Shown here piece by piece: positions 52,076 to 60,896 of a stretch of 64,000 bases of DNA. Location of the stretch: NCBI GenBank assembly GCA_022447545.1, contig JAKVBI010000010.1, positions 382,006-446,005 of the forward strand, written 5' to 3'. This DNA is from Myxococcota bacterium. GTDB taxonomy: Bacteria > Myxococcota_A > UBA9160 > SMWR01. The notes under the pieces are model-generated. The model made no database searches. It saw nothing but the letters and a program-made list of their open reading frames with translations, and had not been told where the DNA came from. A program made the translations under genes and the position numbers. Numbering within the stretch: position 1 is the stretch's first letter; each line of letters opens with the position of its first letter.

Positions 52076-53295
52076 AACCGACCTGGATCGGAACGATCCC
52101 CTCTGCTGGAGATCGCGTTACGCTTCGGGAACTCACCCGCGCTGCACGTGGGCCGGACCTCTACCCTCAACTCGAAGCCAGCCTCAAAGACCAACTCGGT
52201 GTGGAGAATGTTGCGCTTCGAGCATCGGGGCGCGACGCCCTGCGGAGCGTGCTCGAGGTTGCCGCACGCCGAACCGGCCGTCGCGAGGTCGTGATTCCTG
52301 CGTACACCTGCTTTTCAGTTCCCGCCAGCGCGGTCGCTGGTGGACTCCGAGTCCGCCTCGTGGACGTCACACAAGACGGGCGCATCGACCCCCAAGCGCT
52401 CGAGCGACTTCCCTTGGAAAGGGCGGCTGCCGTGGTCGCGTGCAACCTGTTCGGGGTACCCGACGACCTCTCGCAAGTCAGTGCCCTGACACGTTCCGCG
52501 GGAACCTGGCTGGTGGACGATGCTGCCCAAGCGTTCGGGGCACGGGATCGAATGGGACCCGTCGGGGGGAGAGGCGACGTTGGAGTGTTGTCCTTCGGTC
52601 GTGGCAAACCCCTTTCAGGCCTGGGGGGGGGAGCCATCGCTTGGAACGGGCCACCCGAAGGCTTTGGTACCCCACCCGTACCGGAACCCGGCCGGACACG
52701 GGCGGTGGCGCGCGCCTTGGCCTATGACCTGGCACTTTCCCCAGCCATCTTCGCCGTGTTGAGCCGGATTCCGTCAATTGGCATTGGCGAAACGCACTTC
52801 GAGGTCGACTTCGCCCGCGGACCCATCGATCCTTCATCTCTGTGCCTGGTCTCCGCCAATGTGGACGGTGCCCTCAATCGGGCCAAACAGCGCGAGCGAG
52901 TCGCCCGAACCCTGGCGGGAAGATTGACGTCGACGGTGGACTGCCGCCCGATCCTGCCCCCTCCGGGTACTTCGGGCGTCTTCCCGCGCTTGTTCGTCGT
53001 CGCCCCGGACATGCCCCGACGCAATGCAGCACTCAACGCTCTCGAACGGGTCCAGGCGGGCGTGACGGGAATGTACCCGACGAGTCTCGATCAGCTGTCT
53101 GAATTGCGCCCGGCGTTGTGTGAAGTCGGCTCCTATCCAGAAGCCCAAAAACTGGCAGGTTGCCTGTTCACGCTACCGGTCCACGGAAACCTGCGTGGCC
53201 TGCGGCTCCGCGCCGTCGAAACCATTCTCAGCGGAGCGCTGGGGGGGCAGGGCCCGGAAGCGCCCGAACTCTGGCAAACCGCCACCCGCGTATAG
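52072..53295 (+). CDS. DegT/DnrJ/EryC1-type sugar aminotransferase
   Basis: A 407-residue PLP enzyme. 'RASGRDALRSVLEVAARRTG' is the PLP phosphate region, 'VIPAYTCFSVPASAVAGGLRVRLVDV' follows, D150 in 'LVDDAAQAFGA' would contact the pyridine nitrogen, and K179 in 'SFGRGKPLSGLGGGAI' forms the Schiff base; the 29-residue spacing of D and K is that of known members. It makes amino sugars on nucleotide donors. ATG 52072 overlaps the GT2 stop. A run of nine G (52623-52631) sits in the active-site loop. The last 123 nt overlap the convergent GT4 gene. Confidence 0.9.
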   Translation: MKPTWIGTIPSAGDRVTLRELTRAARGPDLYPQLEASLKDQLGVENVALRASGRDALRSVLEVAARRTGRREVVIPAYTCFSVPASAVAGGLRVRLVDVTQDGRIDPQALERLPLERAAAVVACNLFGVPDDLSQVSALTRSAGTWLVDDAAQAFGARDRMGPVGGRGDVGVLSFGRGKPLSGLGGGAIAWNGPPEGFGTPPVPEPGRTRAVARALAYDLALSPAIFAVLSRIPSIGIGETHFEVDFARGPIDPSSLCLVSANVDGALNRAKQRERVARTLAGRLTSTVDCRPILPPPGTSGVFPRLFVVAPDMPRRNAALNALERVQAGVTGMYPTSLDQLSELRPALCEVGSYPEAQKLAGCLFTLPVHGNLRGLRLRAVETILSGALGGQGPEAPELWQTATRV

Positions 53296-54390
53296 ATCCA
53301 GATATGCGTCGAGGATCCGCGCCATCCCAAATTCCTGCTCCACGCGACACTGCATGTCGCGGGCCATTTGCCGGCTTCTGTCGGCCCGTTGCGCAGCCTG
53401 CGACATCGCCACTCCCATGGCCTGGGCGTCGCCGGCGGCGACGAGCGATCCAGTCACCGTGTCGATCACCACCTCGCTCACGCCACCCACTCGGGTACAA
53501 ACCGGAAAACATCCCGCCAGGCTCGCTTCCAACAGCGACATGGGCATGGCTTCCGAACGAGAGGACAGAACGAACCCATCCGAGGCCTGGAGCCAGTCCA
53601 TGACGTCGTCTCGAAAACCCAGGAAATGGACCTGTTCGCCAATTCCCAATTCCAACGCGCGTGCTTCGAGACGGGTGCGCTGATCCCCGTCCCCCAGGAG
53701 ACACAGAGTCTGGCCCCTGGGCCCGAGACGCAGCGCGTGGGCGAATCCTGCCAGGAGAGTGTCCTGATCCTTCACGGGTCTCAGGTTGGCGACATGTGTC
53801 CAGAGCCAATGCGCGGGATCCACGATCCCCACCTCTTTCCGCAGGCGCTCTGCACAGCCGTCGTCCCGTGCCTGAGGCATTTCGACCGGATTGCCCACTC
53901 GACAAATGCGTCCGGAATTCGCTCCGAGTTCGGCCATTCGATTGGCCGTGAATTGAGACACCGCGGTCATCTGACTCCCGAGCCCGGAGATCAGCCGAAC
54001 CTTCGCAGTGAGGAACTTCTTCGCCTGGGTGTGGTGCACATCTCCATGTTCGGTGGCGACGTGACGGACACCAGCGATCTTCGCGGCGATTGCTCCGTAG
54101 AGGTTGGAGTCCAGTAGGTGGGAGTGGAGTACCTGGCTGCCCCGATCTCGAATTTGCCCCGCAATCCTCCAGGCGAACCCGGGGTCCAGTCGGCCCCCCG
54201 CATCGATGCGCTCATGGGCGATTCGCGCCTCAGCGAGCCGATCCGTGAGCCAACCCTCGCGGGTGGTCACCACCGCAACCTCCAGCCCCCGGTCCCGTAA
54301 GCCCGTGGCGAGTTTGAGTACGACGCGCTCGGCTCCCCCCGGCCCGCCACTCTCGATCAGAAGCATCACGCGGTCGAGACCCACCGTCAC
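53173..54390 (-). CDS. GT4-type glycosyltransferase
   Basis: A 405-residue GT-B enzyme: N-terminal 'LLIESGGPGGAERVVLKLA' (the G-G-A-E signature), 'VLHSHLLDSNLYGAIAAKIAG', 'TEHGDVHHTQAKKFL', then 'HVANLRPVKDQDTLLAGFAHAL', 'CLLGDGDQRTRLEARALELG' and 'LSSRSEAMPMSLLEASLAG' with the paired Glu of the donor site. GTG 54390 overlaps the stop of the ATP-grasp gene upstream (GTGA). The usual domain ends near 'LDAYLDLYAGG', leaving about 35 tail residues that lie wholly in the 123-nt overlap with the aminotransferase gene. Confidence 0.9.
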   Translation of the reverse strand: MTVGLDRVMLLIESGGPGGAERVVLKLATGLRDRGLEVAVVTTREGWLTDRLAEARIAHERIDAGGRLDPGFAWRIAGQIRDRGSQVLHSHLLDSNLYGAIAAKIAGVRHVATEHGDVHHTQAKKFLTAKVRLISGLGSQMTAVSQFTANRMAELGANSGRICRVGNPVEMPQARDDGCAERLRKEVGIVDPAHWLWTHVANLRPVKDQDTLLAGFAHALRLGPRGQTLCLLGDGDQRTRLEARALELGIGEQVHFLGFRDDVMDWLQASDGFVLSSRSEAMPMSLLEASLAGCFPVCTRVGGVSEVVIDTVTGSLVAAGDAQAMGVAMSQAAQRADRSRQMARDMQCRVEQEFGMARILDAYLDLYAGGGLPEFGRFRALPPQRSAENGFDGAEPQATQVSVDR

Positions 54391-55616
54391 ACCGCCCCCC
54401 TGTGGCCCAATGCCGCGAACCAGGCCCTCAACTCCGCCCAGAACGGCCCTGGGTCCGAAAGGCGGAGGACTTCGAGCCGAGTCGCGAAGGGGTACCGTAA
54501 GAGGCTGAGATCGTTTCGAAAAACGATTTTCCGAAGAGCCGCCCAAGGCCCCGAGCGCATGCGCAGCAGAAGATGGTCCACAGTGCCCAGAAACCAGCGA
54601 AGCCGACGCCCGGATTGCACCTGTGGCAACTCGTCGATCAGGCGCTCGAGTTTTTCGCCCTGGAGCGGATCACCCGACCGAAACAGGCGATAAAGGAGGA
54701 CCGGGAAGTCGCGACCCGAATCGATCGCCAACTGCAAGGTGCCCCAGAAGCGCGGATTGATCTCCATCAAGTAGTAGCGGCCATCGGTGTGCTGCTTGAA
54801 CTCCACCATGGCAACCCCCTGCCAACGGAAGTGGGCAAGGAGCCGGTCCGCGTCGGCGATGGGGGCTCGTTCCAGGGAAAGGGATTGAGAAAGGACACTC
54901 ACCCCACCGCTGGGAGGCTTTTCGAGAAGACGACGGTGGGCGAAGTGGCACACGGCGCGACCGTTCACACAGGTGGCAAAAACTCCGACACCGGGTCCTT
55001 CGATTCTTTGCTGGAGGAGTGTGGACTGCCGTGAGAATTTCCCCGAATCGATCAACTGCCGGACGGCTTCCGCGCTGTCGGGGTAGTAGACCGGATGACG
55101 GACCGCACACCCATCCTCCATGGACTGAGTGCGGGCGGTTTTCAGGACTGCGGGATAGGAAAAGTCTTCGATGGCCAAGTCAAGGTCTGGATCGCGGGAT
55201 CCGCGAGGTGGAATCTCGAGGGTCCGTGGAGTCCGGACTCCAAGATTCCTGGCCGCTGCGACCAACTCAGCCTTGTCCGAAATACGGGCCACGGTCTCCG
55301 CCTCGACGAAGGGCAGGGCGGTCCGAGCTCGGAGCCACGTCTCGAGTTCGAGGGTTCGCTCCAGGCTCACGTCCGTCAGCGGCAGCAGCATGTGGGGTTT
55401 CCAGGAGTCGACGGTGGATTGGAGCCAATCCTGGAAGGCTTCGCCCTCGCGAGCAGGGTCGGGGCAGGCGAACCGGCGATGGGCAAATCGACTGCTCCAT
55501 GCCAGGGCGTGGCGACTCGACGCGGCGACTCCCAGCTCGACGTCGAGCCGGCCGAGCGACCGAACCACCGCCAGCGCACAACGCGCGTTTCCGTCGAGGA
55601 TCAGGATTCGATCCAT
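54387..55616 (-). CDS. ATP-grasp domain ligase, copy 2
   Basis: A 409-residue ATP-grasp protein. 'ILILDGNARCALAVVRSLGRL' starts the pre-ATP-grasp domain, 'MLLPLTDVSLERTLEL' follows, 'YPAVLKTARTQS' holds the ATP Lys, 'LLQQRIEGPGVGVFATC' the lid, and 'YLMEINPRFWGTLQLAI' the full E-x-N-x-R metal site. It resembles carbamoyl-phosphate-synthetase-type and amino-acid ligases. AGGAG lies about 9 nt before ATG 55616. With copy 1 at 44408 it suggests that two amide-forming steps belong to this locus. Translationally coupled to the GT4 gene. Confidence 0.86.
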   Translation of the reverse strand: MDRILILDGNARCALAVVRSLGRLDVELGVAASSRHALAWSSRFAHRRFACPDPAREGEAFQDWLQSTVDSWKPHMLLPLTDVSLERTLELETWLRARTALPFVEAETVARISDKAELVAAARNLGVRTPRTLEIPPRGSRDPDLDLAIEDFSYPAVLKTARTQSMEDGCAVRHPVYYPDSAEAVRQLIDSGKFSRQSTLLQQRIEGPGVGVFATCVNGRAVCHFAHRRLLEKPPSGGVSVLSQSLSLERAPIADADRLLAHFRWQGVAMVEFKQHTDGRYYLMEINPRFWGTLQLAIDSGRDFPVLLYRLFRSGDPLQGEKLERLIDELPQVQSGRRLRWFLGTVDHLLLRMRSGPWAALRKIVFRNDLSLLRYPFATRLEVLRLSDPGPFWAELRAWFAALGHRGAV

Positions 55617-55780
55617 GAAACGGGACTCCTGCTGGAAAATTGCAATCCGAATGGATGTCCTGCGCATCCACATCGCGTGACAGGCCCCCGCTTTCCGCGG
55701 CATCCACGACACTGCGCTCGCGGGGCCCAGAAAACACCAAGGGGCTAAACCCGTATCGGCGACCGTCCGTATCAGTTCAG

Positions 55781-57091
55781 GTGGAAAACGTTCATACCGC
55801 GGGAGTTGCCCGATCCGGACCGCTCACACTGCCGGTGGCCGGAATGTCTCGCCGAGCGGCCATCCAGGCGCAGAGTGCGCCCGGCTGGGCCTTTGCGTTC
55901 ACCATCGCCTATGTGGTCCTGGAATACGGGCGCCCCCAGGACGCGCTTTCGATCCTCCAGGCCCTCAAGTTGAGCATGCTGGTCTCCCTGGCCCTGGCCC
56001 TCGCGCTGCTTCAGAACTCCCATCAGGTTCCCTGGTTTCGGCCCCAGATTCTGGGCTTCACCGCCCTCCTGGCATACATGACCGCCTGGGTTCCCCTGGC
56101 CACCAACAACTACTGGGCTCTGAAGACCCTTATCGTCATCGCCCAGACCTACCTCTTCGTGCTGTCATTGGCGACCTTCGTCGACTCCCGCGAGCGGTTG
56201 AGAGACTTCCTGGTCGCGTTCCTCCTCGCCGGACTCTTTCAGGCGATCTGGGGCACGATGAATGGTGGCCGGGGTACGGGATACTTCCAGGGTGACGAAA
56301 ACGATTTTGCACTGACGATGTGCATGGTCCTGCCATTTGCCCTCATGACTCGGCCCCTCCTAAAGGGCGGGCGGCGAAATGCGCTGTGCTGGATCACGGC
56401 GACGGCGTGTGTGGTGGCGGTCATGGCCAGCGAATCCCGCGGCGGCTTCGTGGGTCTCGTCGTCACTGCGGGAACCATCGTCCTCTTCCACCCCAATCGC
56501 ATCCGCATTGGTCTCACCATCGTGATCGGAGCGGGAGCCATGCTGCTCCTGGGCCCCGCCGAGTACTGGGAGGAGATGAAAACCATCTTCGACCAGGGTG
56601 GAACGCGAGAGGACCGGATGCGCCTGTGGGAGATCGCAACCGCGGTCTTCAAGGACAACCCTTTTTTCGGCGTCGGGCCGGGGAACATCAACTGGGTGCT
56701 GAACGACTACCAGGTCTTCGACCCGGAGGTACGGCGTTTTGGCGGCCGGGCCGTTCACTCGCTCTTTTACACGATCCTACCGGAACTGGGTCTGGTGGGG
56801 AGTGCACTGTTCGTGTGGTTGCTCGCCTATAACGCTCGGGATCTGCTGCGAGTCATCCAAACTTCGAAGTCGAACGGGCCGAGTCCCGTCGCTTCGGTAA
56901 GCCGCGCCATCCTATGCGCCATGGGGGCCTATCTCGTCTGCGGTCTCTTCATCTCGGTCCTCTGGTACCCGCATTTCTATCTGCTGACCGGAATCACGGT
57001 AGCCACTGCCAGAGTCATCGAACGCGAACACGAAGCATCACGGCGCGCGCCAATCTCCGGCCCACAGCCGCCGGCGGAATCTCCCATATGA
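55781..57091 (+). CDS. O-antigen ligase / Wzy-like polymerase
   Basis: A polytopic protein of about 436 residues (about 415 from the alternative ATG 55844). Ten to twelve spans; 'VVAVMASESRGGFVGLVV' and 'NPFFGVGPGNINWVLNDYQ' followed by 'HSLFYTILPELGLVGSALF' are the conserved Wzy_C / WaaL features, with the large loop after them reading 'FGGRAVHS'. It links or polymerises undecaprenyl-linked repeats in the periplasm, and related proteins occur in exosortase-associated loci. The start is uncertain because both candidates have weak ribosome sites. The stop overlaps the beta-helix ATG (ATGA). Confidence 0.86.
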   Translation: MENVHTAGVARSGPLTLPVAGMSRRAAIQAQSAPGWAFAFTIAYVVLEYGRPQDALSILQALKLSMLVSLALALALLQNSHQVPWFRPQILGFTALLAYMTAWVPLATNNYWALKTLIVIAQTYLFVLSLATFVDSRERLRDFLVAFLLAGLFQAIWGTMNGGRGTGYFQGDENDFALTMCMVLPFALMTRPLLKGGRRNALCWITATACVVAVMASESRGGFVGLVVTAGTIVLFHPNRIRIGLTIVIGAGAMLLLGPAEYWEEMKTIFDQGGTREDRMRLWEIATAVFKDNPFFGVGPGNINWVLNDYQVFDPEVRRFGGRAVHSLFYTILPELGLVGSALFVWLLAYNARDLLRVIQTSKSNGPSPVASVSRAILCAMGAYLVCGLFISVLWYPHFYLLTGITVATARVIEREHEASRRAPISGPQPPAESPI

Positions 57092-58509
57092 ATGCGAAAC
57101 CGAGGACCTTCCGCCCCGGACACTCAAAACGACGTGCACTGGCTTTGGCCTTTTTGTTCTGGATCTGCTCCGGACCCGCGACGGGAGCGGACTATTACGT
57201 GCGCAAGGGAACGAACTGTACCGCCGGCTACCCGAGCTGCGGCGTCGATCGCCCGGGACAGGAATGGGACGATGTCAACCAATGTGCGGAAGTGCTGGAA
57301 GCGGGCGACACCTGTTGGATCAAACAGGGCCGCTACGAACTCGGAACCGGTCGAATGTCTCGACCTCTGTACGCCCCCCAACACAGCGGACGCCCGGATG
57401 CCCCGATCACCTACCGCGGGTACCCGGGGCACCGCCCGGTGTTCTCGGGTGACGTGACCTGGCAACTCGGCGTGTCGGGCGAGACGGATTTCGTCACCTT
57501 CAGTGGATTGACCGTCGAAGGCGCCATACTTGTCCAGGGAATGAATGAGGGAAAGCGTGTCCGAGGCGTCGTGATCGAGAATTGCGAGATCTCGAAAGGG
57601 GGAGGCAAGAACGACGGAAACTGGTCCGGCATCTTCGCCCAGTGGACGGAAGACCTCACCATCCGGAACAACGTAATTCGCGACACAAAGACCAACGGAT
57701 CCTCCAAAGGCATCTCCATTTTCAACGGCCGACGGACCGTGGTCGAGCACAACTACATCCACGGACATCCAAGCGAAGCGATCTTCGACAAAGAAGGTGG
57801 AGAGGACAACATCTACCGCCGCAATATCTTCGAACGCAACGGGAAGCACCTCAAGATCAACAATCAACCCGATGAGCGGAAGGTCTACAACGTCCGCACC
57901 CAGATCTACGAGAACCTCTTCCTGTGCGATCGAGGTGGCGGGAGCACCTCGATCTTGATGCTGAAACGCCCCACGGACTGGAGCGTGTACAACAACTCGG
58001 GCTACGAGTGCGCGGGGATTGAGGTGCGCAGCATCTCAGGCCCCGCTCGAGGGCGCCAGGTCTTCAACAACATCTGGTGGCGCACGGAAACCGGAAAGTC
58101 CATGTGGGCCAGCCAAGCGGGAGATGATCGCGAGCCCGACTACATGGATCACAACCTCTACGCGTTCGAGGGACGATATCGGGAGAACCGCTACAGCGAT
58201 CATCCGAGAAAGTTTCGGGGCTTGGCGGCTTGGCAAACTGCAGCCCACCCGAAGATCTACGACCGCAACAGCTTGGAGGCCGATCCTCGCTACATCGACC
58301 CGAGAGCTCGAAACTTCCGTCTGTCCAAGAATTCCCCTGCCCGCGGCGCCGGCCGCAATGGCGAGGATCTAGGCAGCTGGCCCCGTCGCGACGACACGGT
58401 CATCGGCCCAATCGGTGGGTTGGACTCCGTGGGAATGGGCCCCCCACCAGGCCAGCGGACGGCCAAACACCGCGCCCAAGCAGCAAAAACGGGCAGCGAC
58501 ACCCTGTAA
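57088..58509 (+). CDS. Secreted right-handed parallel beta-helix protein
   Basis: A 473-residue exported protein. Signal peptide 'ALALAFLFWICSGPATGAD', then 'YYVRKGTNCTAGYP', and beyond residue 130 a series of parallel beta-helix rungs ('FSGLTVEGAILVQG', 'VVIENCEISKGGG', 'LTIRNNVIRDTKTN', 'TVVEHNYIHGHPSEAIF', 'NIYRRNIFERNGKHLKI'), ending with 'LEADPRYIDPRARNFRLSKNSPARGAG', the usual end of such lyase or epimerase proteins. It probably cleaves, epimerises or binds the polysaccharide in the periplasm or outside the cell. ATG 57088 overlaps the ligase stop by 4 nt. Catalytic residues cannot be named. Confidence 0.86.
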   Translation: MNAKPRTFRPGHSKRRALALAFLFWICSGPATGADYYVRKGTNCTAGYPSCGVDRPGQEWDDVNQCAEVLEAGDTCWIKQGRYELGTGRMSRPLYAPQHSGRPDAPITYRGYPGHRPVFSGDVTWQLGVSGETDFVTFSGLTVEGAILVQGMNEGKRVRGVVIENCEISKGGGKNDGNWSGIFAQWTEDLTIRNNVIRDTKTNGSSKGISIFNGRRTVVEHNYIHGHPSEAIFDKEGGEDNIYRRNIFERNGKHLKINNQPDERKVYNVRTQIYENLFLCDRGGGSTSILMLKRPTDWSVYNNSGYECAGIEVRSISGPARGRQVFNNIWWRTETGKSMWASQAGDDREPDYMDHNLYAFEGRYRENRYSDHPRKFRGLAAWQTAAHPKIYDRNSLEADPRYIDPRARNFRLSKNSPARGAGRNGEDLGSWPRRDDTVIGPIGGLDSVGMGPPPGQRTAKHRAQAAKTGSDTL

Positions 58510-58575
58510 GGTCGAGGACACGCAGGGTCGAAGAGAGAACCTCCAGAACCCGAAGGTCTGACAGCGAGGATCCAC

Positions 58576-59856
58576 ATGCGCCTGCTCTGGCTCTCTCACG
58601 TACTCCCGCACCCTCCCAAAGGCGGGGTACTCCAGCGCAGTTTTCACCTCATCAGTGGGGCTGCGTCCGACCACGACGTCGACCTGCTCACATTTCGCCA
58701 GAAGGCCTTCCACCCGACAGCCGAGAGTGTCACGGAATCGGTCAGAAGCCTGTCAGAGTGGATAACAGTCCGGGGAGTCCTTGATCTTCCCGTAGATCGC
58801 AGCCCCACCCACCGCAAGACACAACTGCTGGCAAGCACGTTGACTCCGAGCCCCTACACGGTCCGCTGGAATCATGCTCGCGCGATGGAGCGGGCCGTGG
58901 CCGAACTCTCGAAAGAGGTCCAATACGACGCCGTGCATTTCGATACCATCGGAATGTTCCAGTACCGCCATCACTTCCCTGATTCGGCCCTGATTCTCAA
59001 CCACCACAATGTGGAATCCCACATGATGGCCAGGCGAGCCGAAATCGCACGCGGAGCCACGCGTCCGTACCTCGCTTGGGAAGCGCGGCGGCTTCGCGCC
59101 TGGGAGCGCCGCCATGGTGGAGATGCCCACGAGCATCTGGTGGTTTCGAATCTCGACGCCCAACGACTGAAGGCCGTGCTCCCCGAGGCCTCCTGCCGGG
59201 TGGTCGAGAACGCAGTGGACACCGAGACGTTCCGTCCCCTCGGCACGACCCGGCAGCCCGGAAGGGTCGTCTTCGTGGGGAGGATCGATGGCTACGCGAA
59301 TTTGTCAGCTGTCCGCTGGATGCGGGATCAAATCTGGCCGCGAATCCTCGCCAATGGGAACACCCGCAGTCTCGGCATCATCGGGCGCAACCCACCTCGC
59401 GACATTCGGGAATGGGGAGACCGGGATCCGTCCGTGGAGGTCTCTGGGTTCGTCGACGACGTCCGATTGGCTCTCGACGCCGCCGAAGTATTCGTGTGTC
59501 CCATTTTCGAGGGCGGGGGTACACGACTCAAAATCCTGGACGCCATGGCCATGGGCCTGCCCATTGTCAGCCACCCCATGGCCATCGAAGGTCTAGAGCT
59601 CACCCCGGGTGAACACGTATTGGTCGCCGAAGACACCGAGGGCTTGGCGGGGGCTGTGGACGCTCTTCTGAAAGACGAGGCTTGGCGTTCACGGCTCGGA
59701 AAAGCGGCCCGGCAACAGGCCGAAGCCCTCTATTCGACCCGCGCCGTCCACGCACACCTGCGTGAGGCCTATGCGAGCGCCCTCGAACGGGCCGAAAACT
59801 CGGGTTCCGCTGCCGACCCGAGGTCCAACCTGAGTCTTCAGGCGCTTCGGCGCTGA
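58576..59856 (+). CDS. GT4-type glycosyltransferase (XrtA/PEP-CTERM-locus-like)
   Basis: A 426-residue GT-B enzyme. 'LLWLSHVLPHPPKGGVLQRSFHL' at the start, 'DAVHFDTIGMFQYRHHFP', 'LILNHHNVESHMMARR', 'RVVFVGRIDGYANLSAVRWM' and 'CPIFEGGGTRLKILDAMAMGLPIVSH' at the donor site. It resembles the glycosyltransferases often seen in exosortase-associated EPS loci. GAGGAT precedes ATG 58576. Its end overlaps the convergent deacetylase by 19 nt. Some 20 residues of low-complexity tail follow the domain. Confidence 0.9.
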   Translation: MRLLWLSHVLPHPPKGGVLQRSFHLISGAASDHDVDLLTFRQKAFHPTAESVTESVRSLSEWITVRGVLDLPVDRSPTHRKTQLLASTLTPSPYTVRWNHARAMERAVAELSKEVQYDAVHFDTIGMFQYRHHFPDSALILNHHNVESHMMARRAEIARGATRPYLAWEARRLRAWERRHGGDAHEHLVVSNLDAQRLKAVLPEASCRVVENAVDTETFRPLGTTRQPGRVVFVGRIDGYANLSAVRWMRDQIWPRILANGNTRSLGIIGRNPPRDIREWGDRDPSVEVSGFVDDVRLALDAAEVFVCPIFEGGGTRLKILDAMAMGLPIVSHPMAIEGLELTPGEHVLVAEDTEGLAGAVDALLKDEAWRSRLGKAARQQAEALYSTRAVHAHLREAYASALERAENSGSAADPRSNLSLQALRR

Positions 59857-60875
59857 CGCAACAAGCCTGCCAGGCGCCGGGCCGGAGGCGGCGCCGCTCG
59901 TCCGGGGACCATTCGATGGAACTCCGCCCGACTGGCGGAAATGTCCTGGTGGAGGCCGATCCGGGGCACTGCCATGAAGTCGGACTTTGCCCCTGCGAGA
60001 CCTCGGAAAGTCGTCAGTGCGAACTGGTAACCACAGGACCGCACACACGCCCGGGCCGGACTGTCATGGCTGCCGTTGGGATACGCGAAGAGCCCGCGGC
60101 GGGCATATCCGTGATCCATCAGCAATCTTTTGGAATCAGCCAACTCGCGCTCCAGTTCTGCGGTGGATCGTCCGGGCAGCAACGCGTGGCTGAGTCCGTG
60201 AGACTCGAATTCCACCGGTCCCCGGGCCATCCGTTCAATCTCATTCCAGTCCAGCAGTTCCCGCTCGGGCATCGCGAGCGGGGCATCGCTCTCGGAACGC
60301 AGGTCCTGGATGAAGGAATCGCGTTCGCCATCTTCCATCGCCTTGAGGCGCTCCACCAGTGCCGAGGCCAGTGAGTTCCCAGGGGAAACCCCAAAACGCT
60401 CGTGAGCCCGGGCCTGCGCCTCATCGTCTAGAGCTGCCACAATTCGACAGACATCATCGGTCCAGAAAGCACCCAGGCTGCCGACCCGAGCCGCCACGAG
60501 AAACACCGTGGCGGGAACGGAAAAGCGCTCCAATGCCGGCAGGGCGTACGTCGCGTTGTCACGCCAGCCATCGTCGAAGCTGAGCGCGCAGGCACCCACC
60601 GGCAGCGAGCGGCCCGTCTCGAGACGGGTCAACACCTCGTGCAGGGGAAGGATTTCAAAACTTCCCGTCAGCCAAGACAGATGACCTTCGAATGTCTCCG
60701 GGGTGACGAACATTCCAGGCTCCACCGCCAGAGCCTCGGCTCGCTCCTGGGGCAGAATCCGGTGATACATGAGGATCGCCGCTGTCGAACCGTCGAGTAG
60801 GGCCCTTGCACGCCGGTGGAGGCCTGAGAATTCGCCCCACTCAGCGCGGAGCCTTCTGGCTTTGCTCACGAGCAT
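59838..60875 (-). CDS. Polysaccharide deacetylase (NodB family), copy 2
   Basis: A 345-residue NodB protein. 'ACALSFDDGWRDNATYALPAL' is motif 1, 'FESHGLSHALLPGRS' the H-x3-H motif 2, and 'LFAYPNGSHDSPARAC' motif 3. A longer insert between motifs 1 and 2 ('EAQARAHERFGVSPGNSLAS') distinguishes it from copy 1. ATG 60875 with GGAG 9 nt upstream is preferred; the frame stays open further upstream. It probably deacetylates the secreted polymer. It is divergent from the next glycosyltransferase with only 21 nt between starts. Confidence 0.87.
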   Translation of the reverse strand: MLVSKARRLRAEWGEFSGLHRRARALLDGSTAAILMYHRILPQERAEALAVEPGMFVTPETFEGHLSWLTGSFEILPLHEVLTRLETGRSLPVGACALSFDDGWRDNATYALPALERFSVPATVFLVAARVGSLGAFWTDDVCRIVAALDDEAQARAHERFGVSPGNSLASALVERLKAMEDGERDSFIQDLRSESDAPLAMPERELLDWNEIERMARGPVEFESHGLSHALLPGRSTAELERELADSKRLLMDHGYARRGLFAYPNGSHDSPARACVRSCGYQFALTTFRGLAGAKSDFMAVPRIGLHQDISASRAEFHRMVPGRAAPPPARRLAGLLRQRRSA

Positions 60876-60896
60876 GCGGTGGCTCTCCATTGAAGG

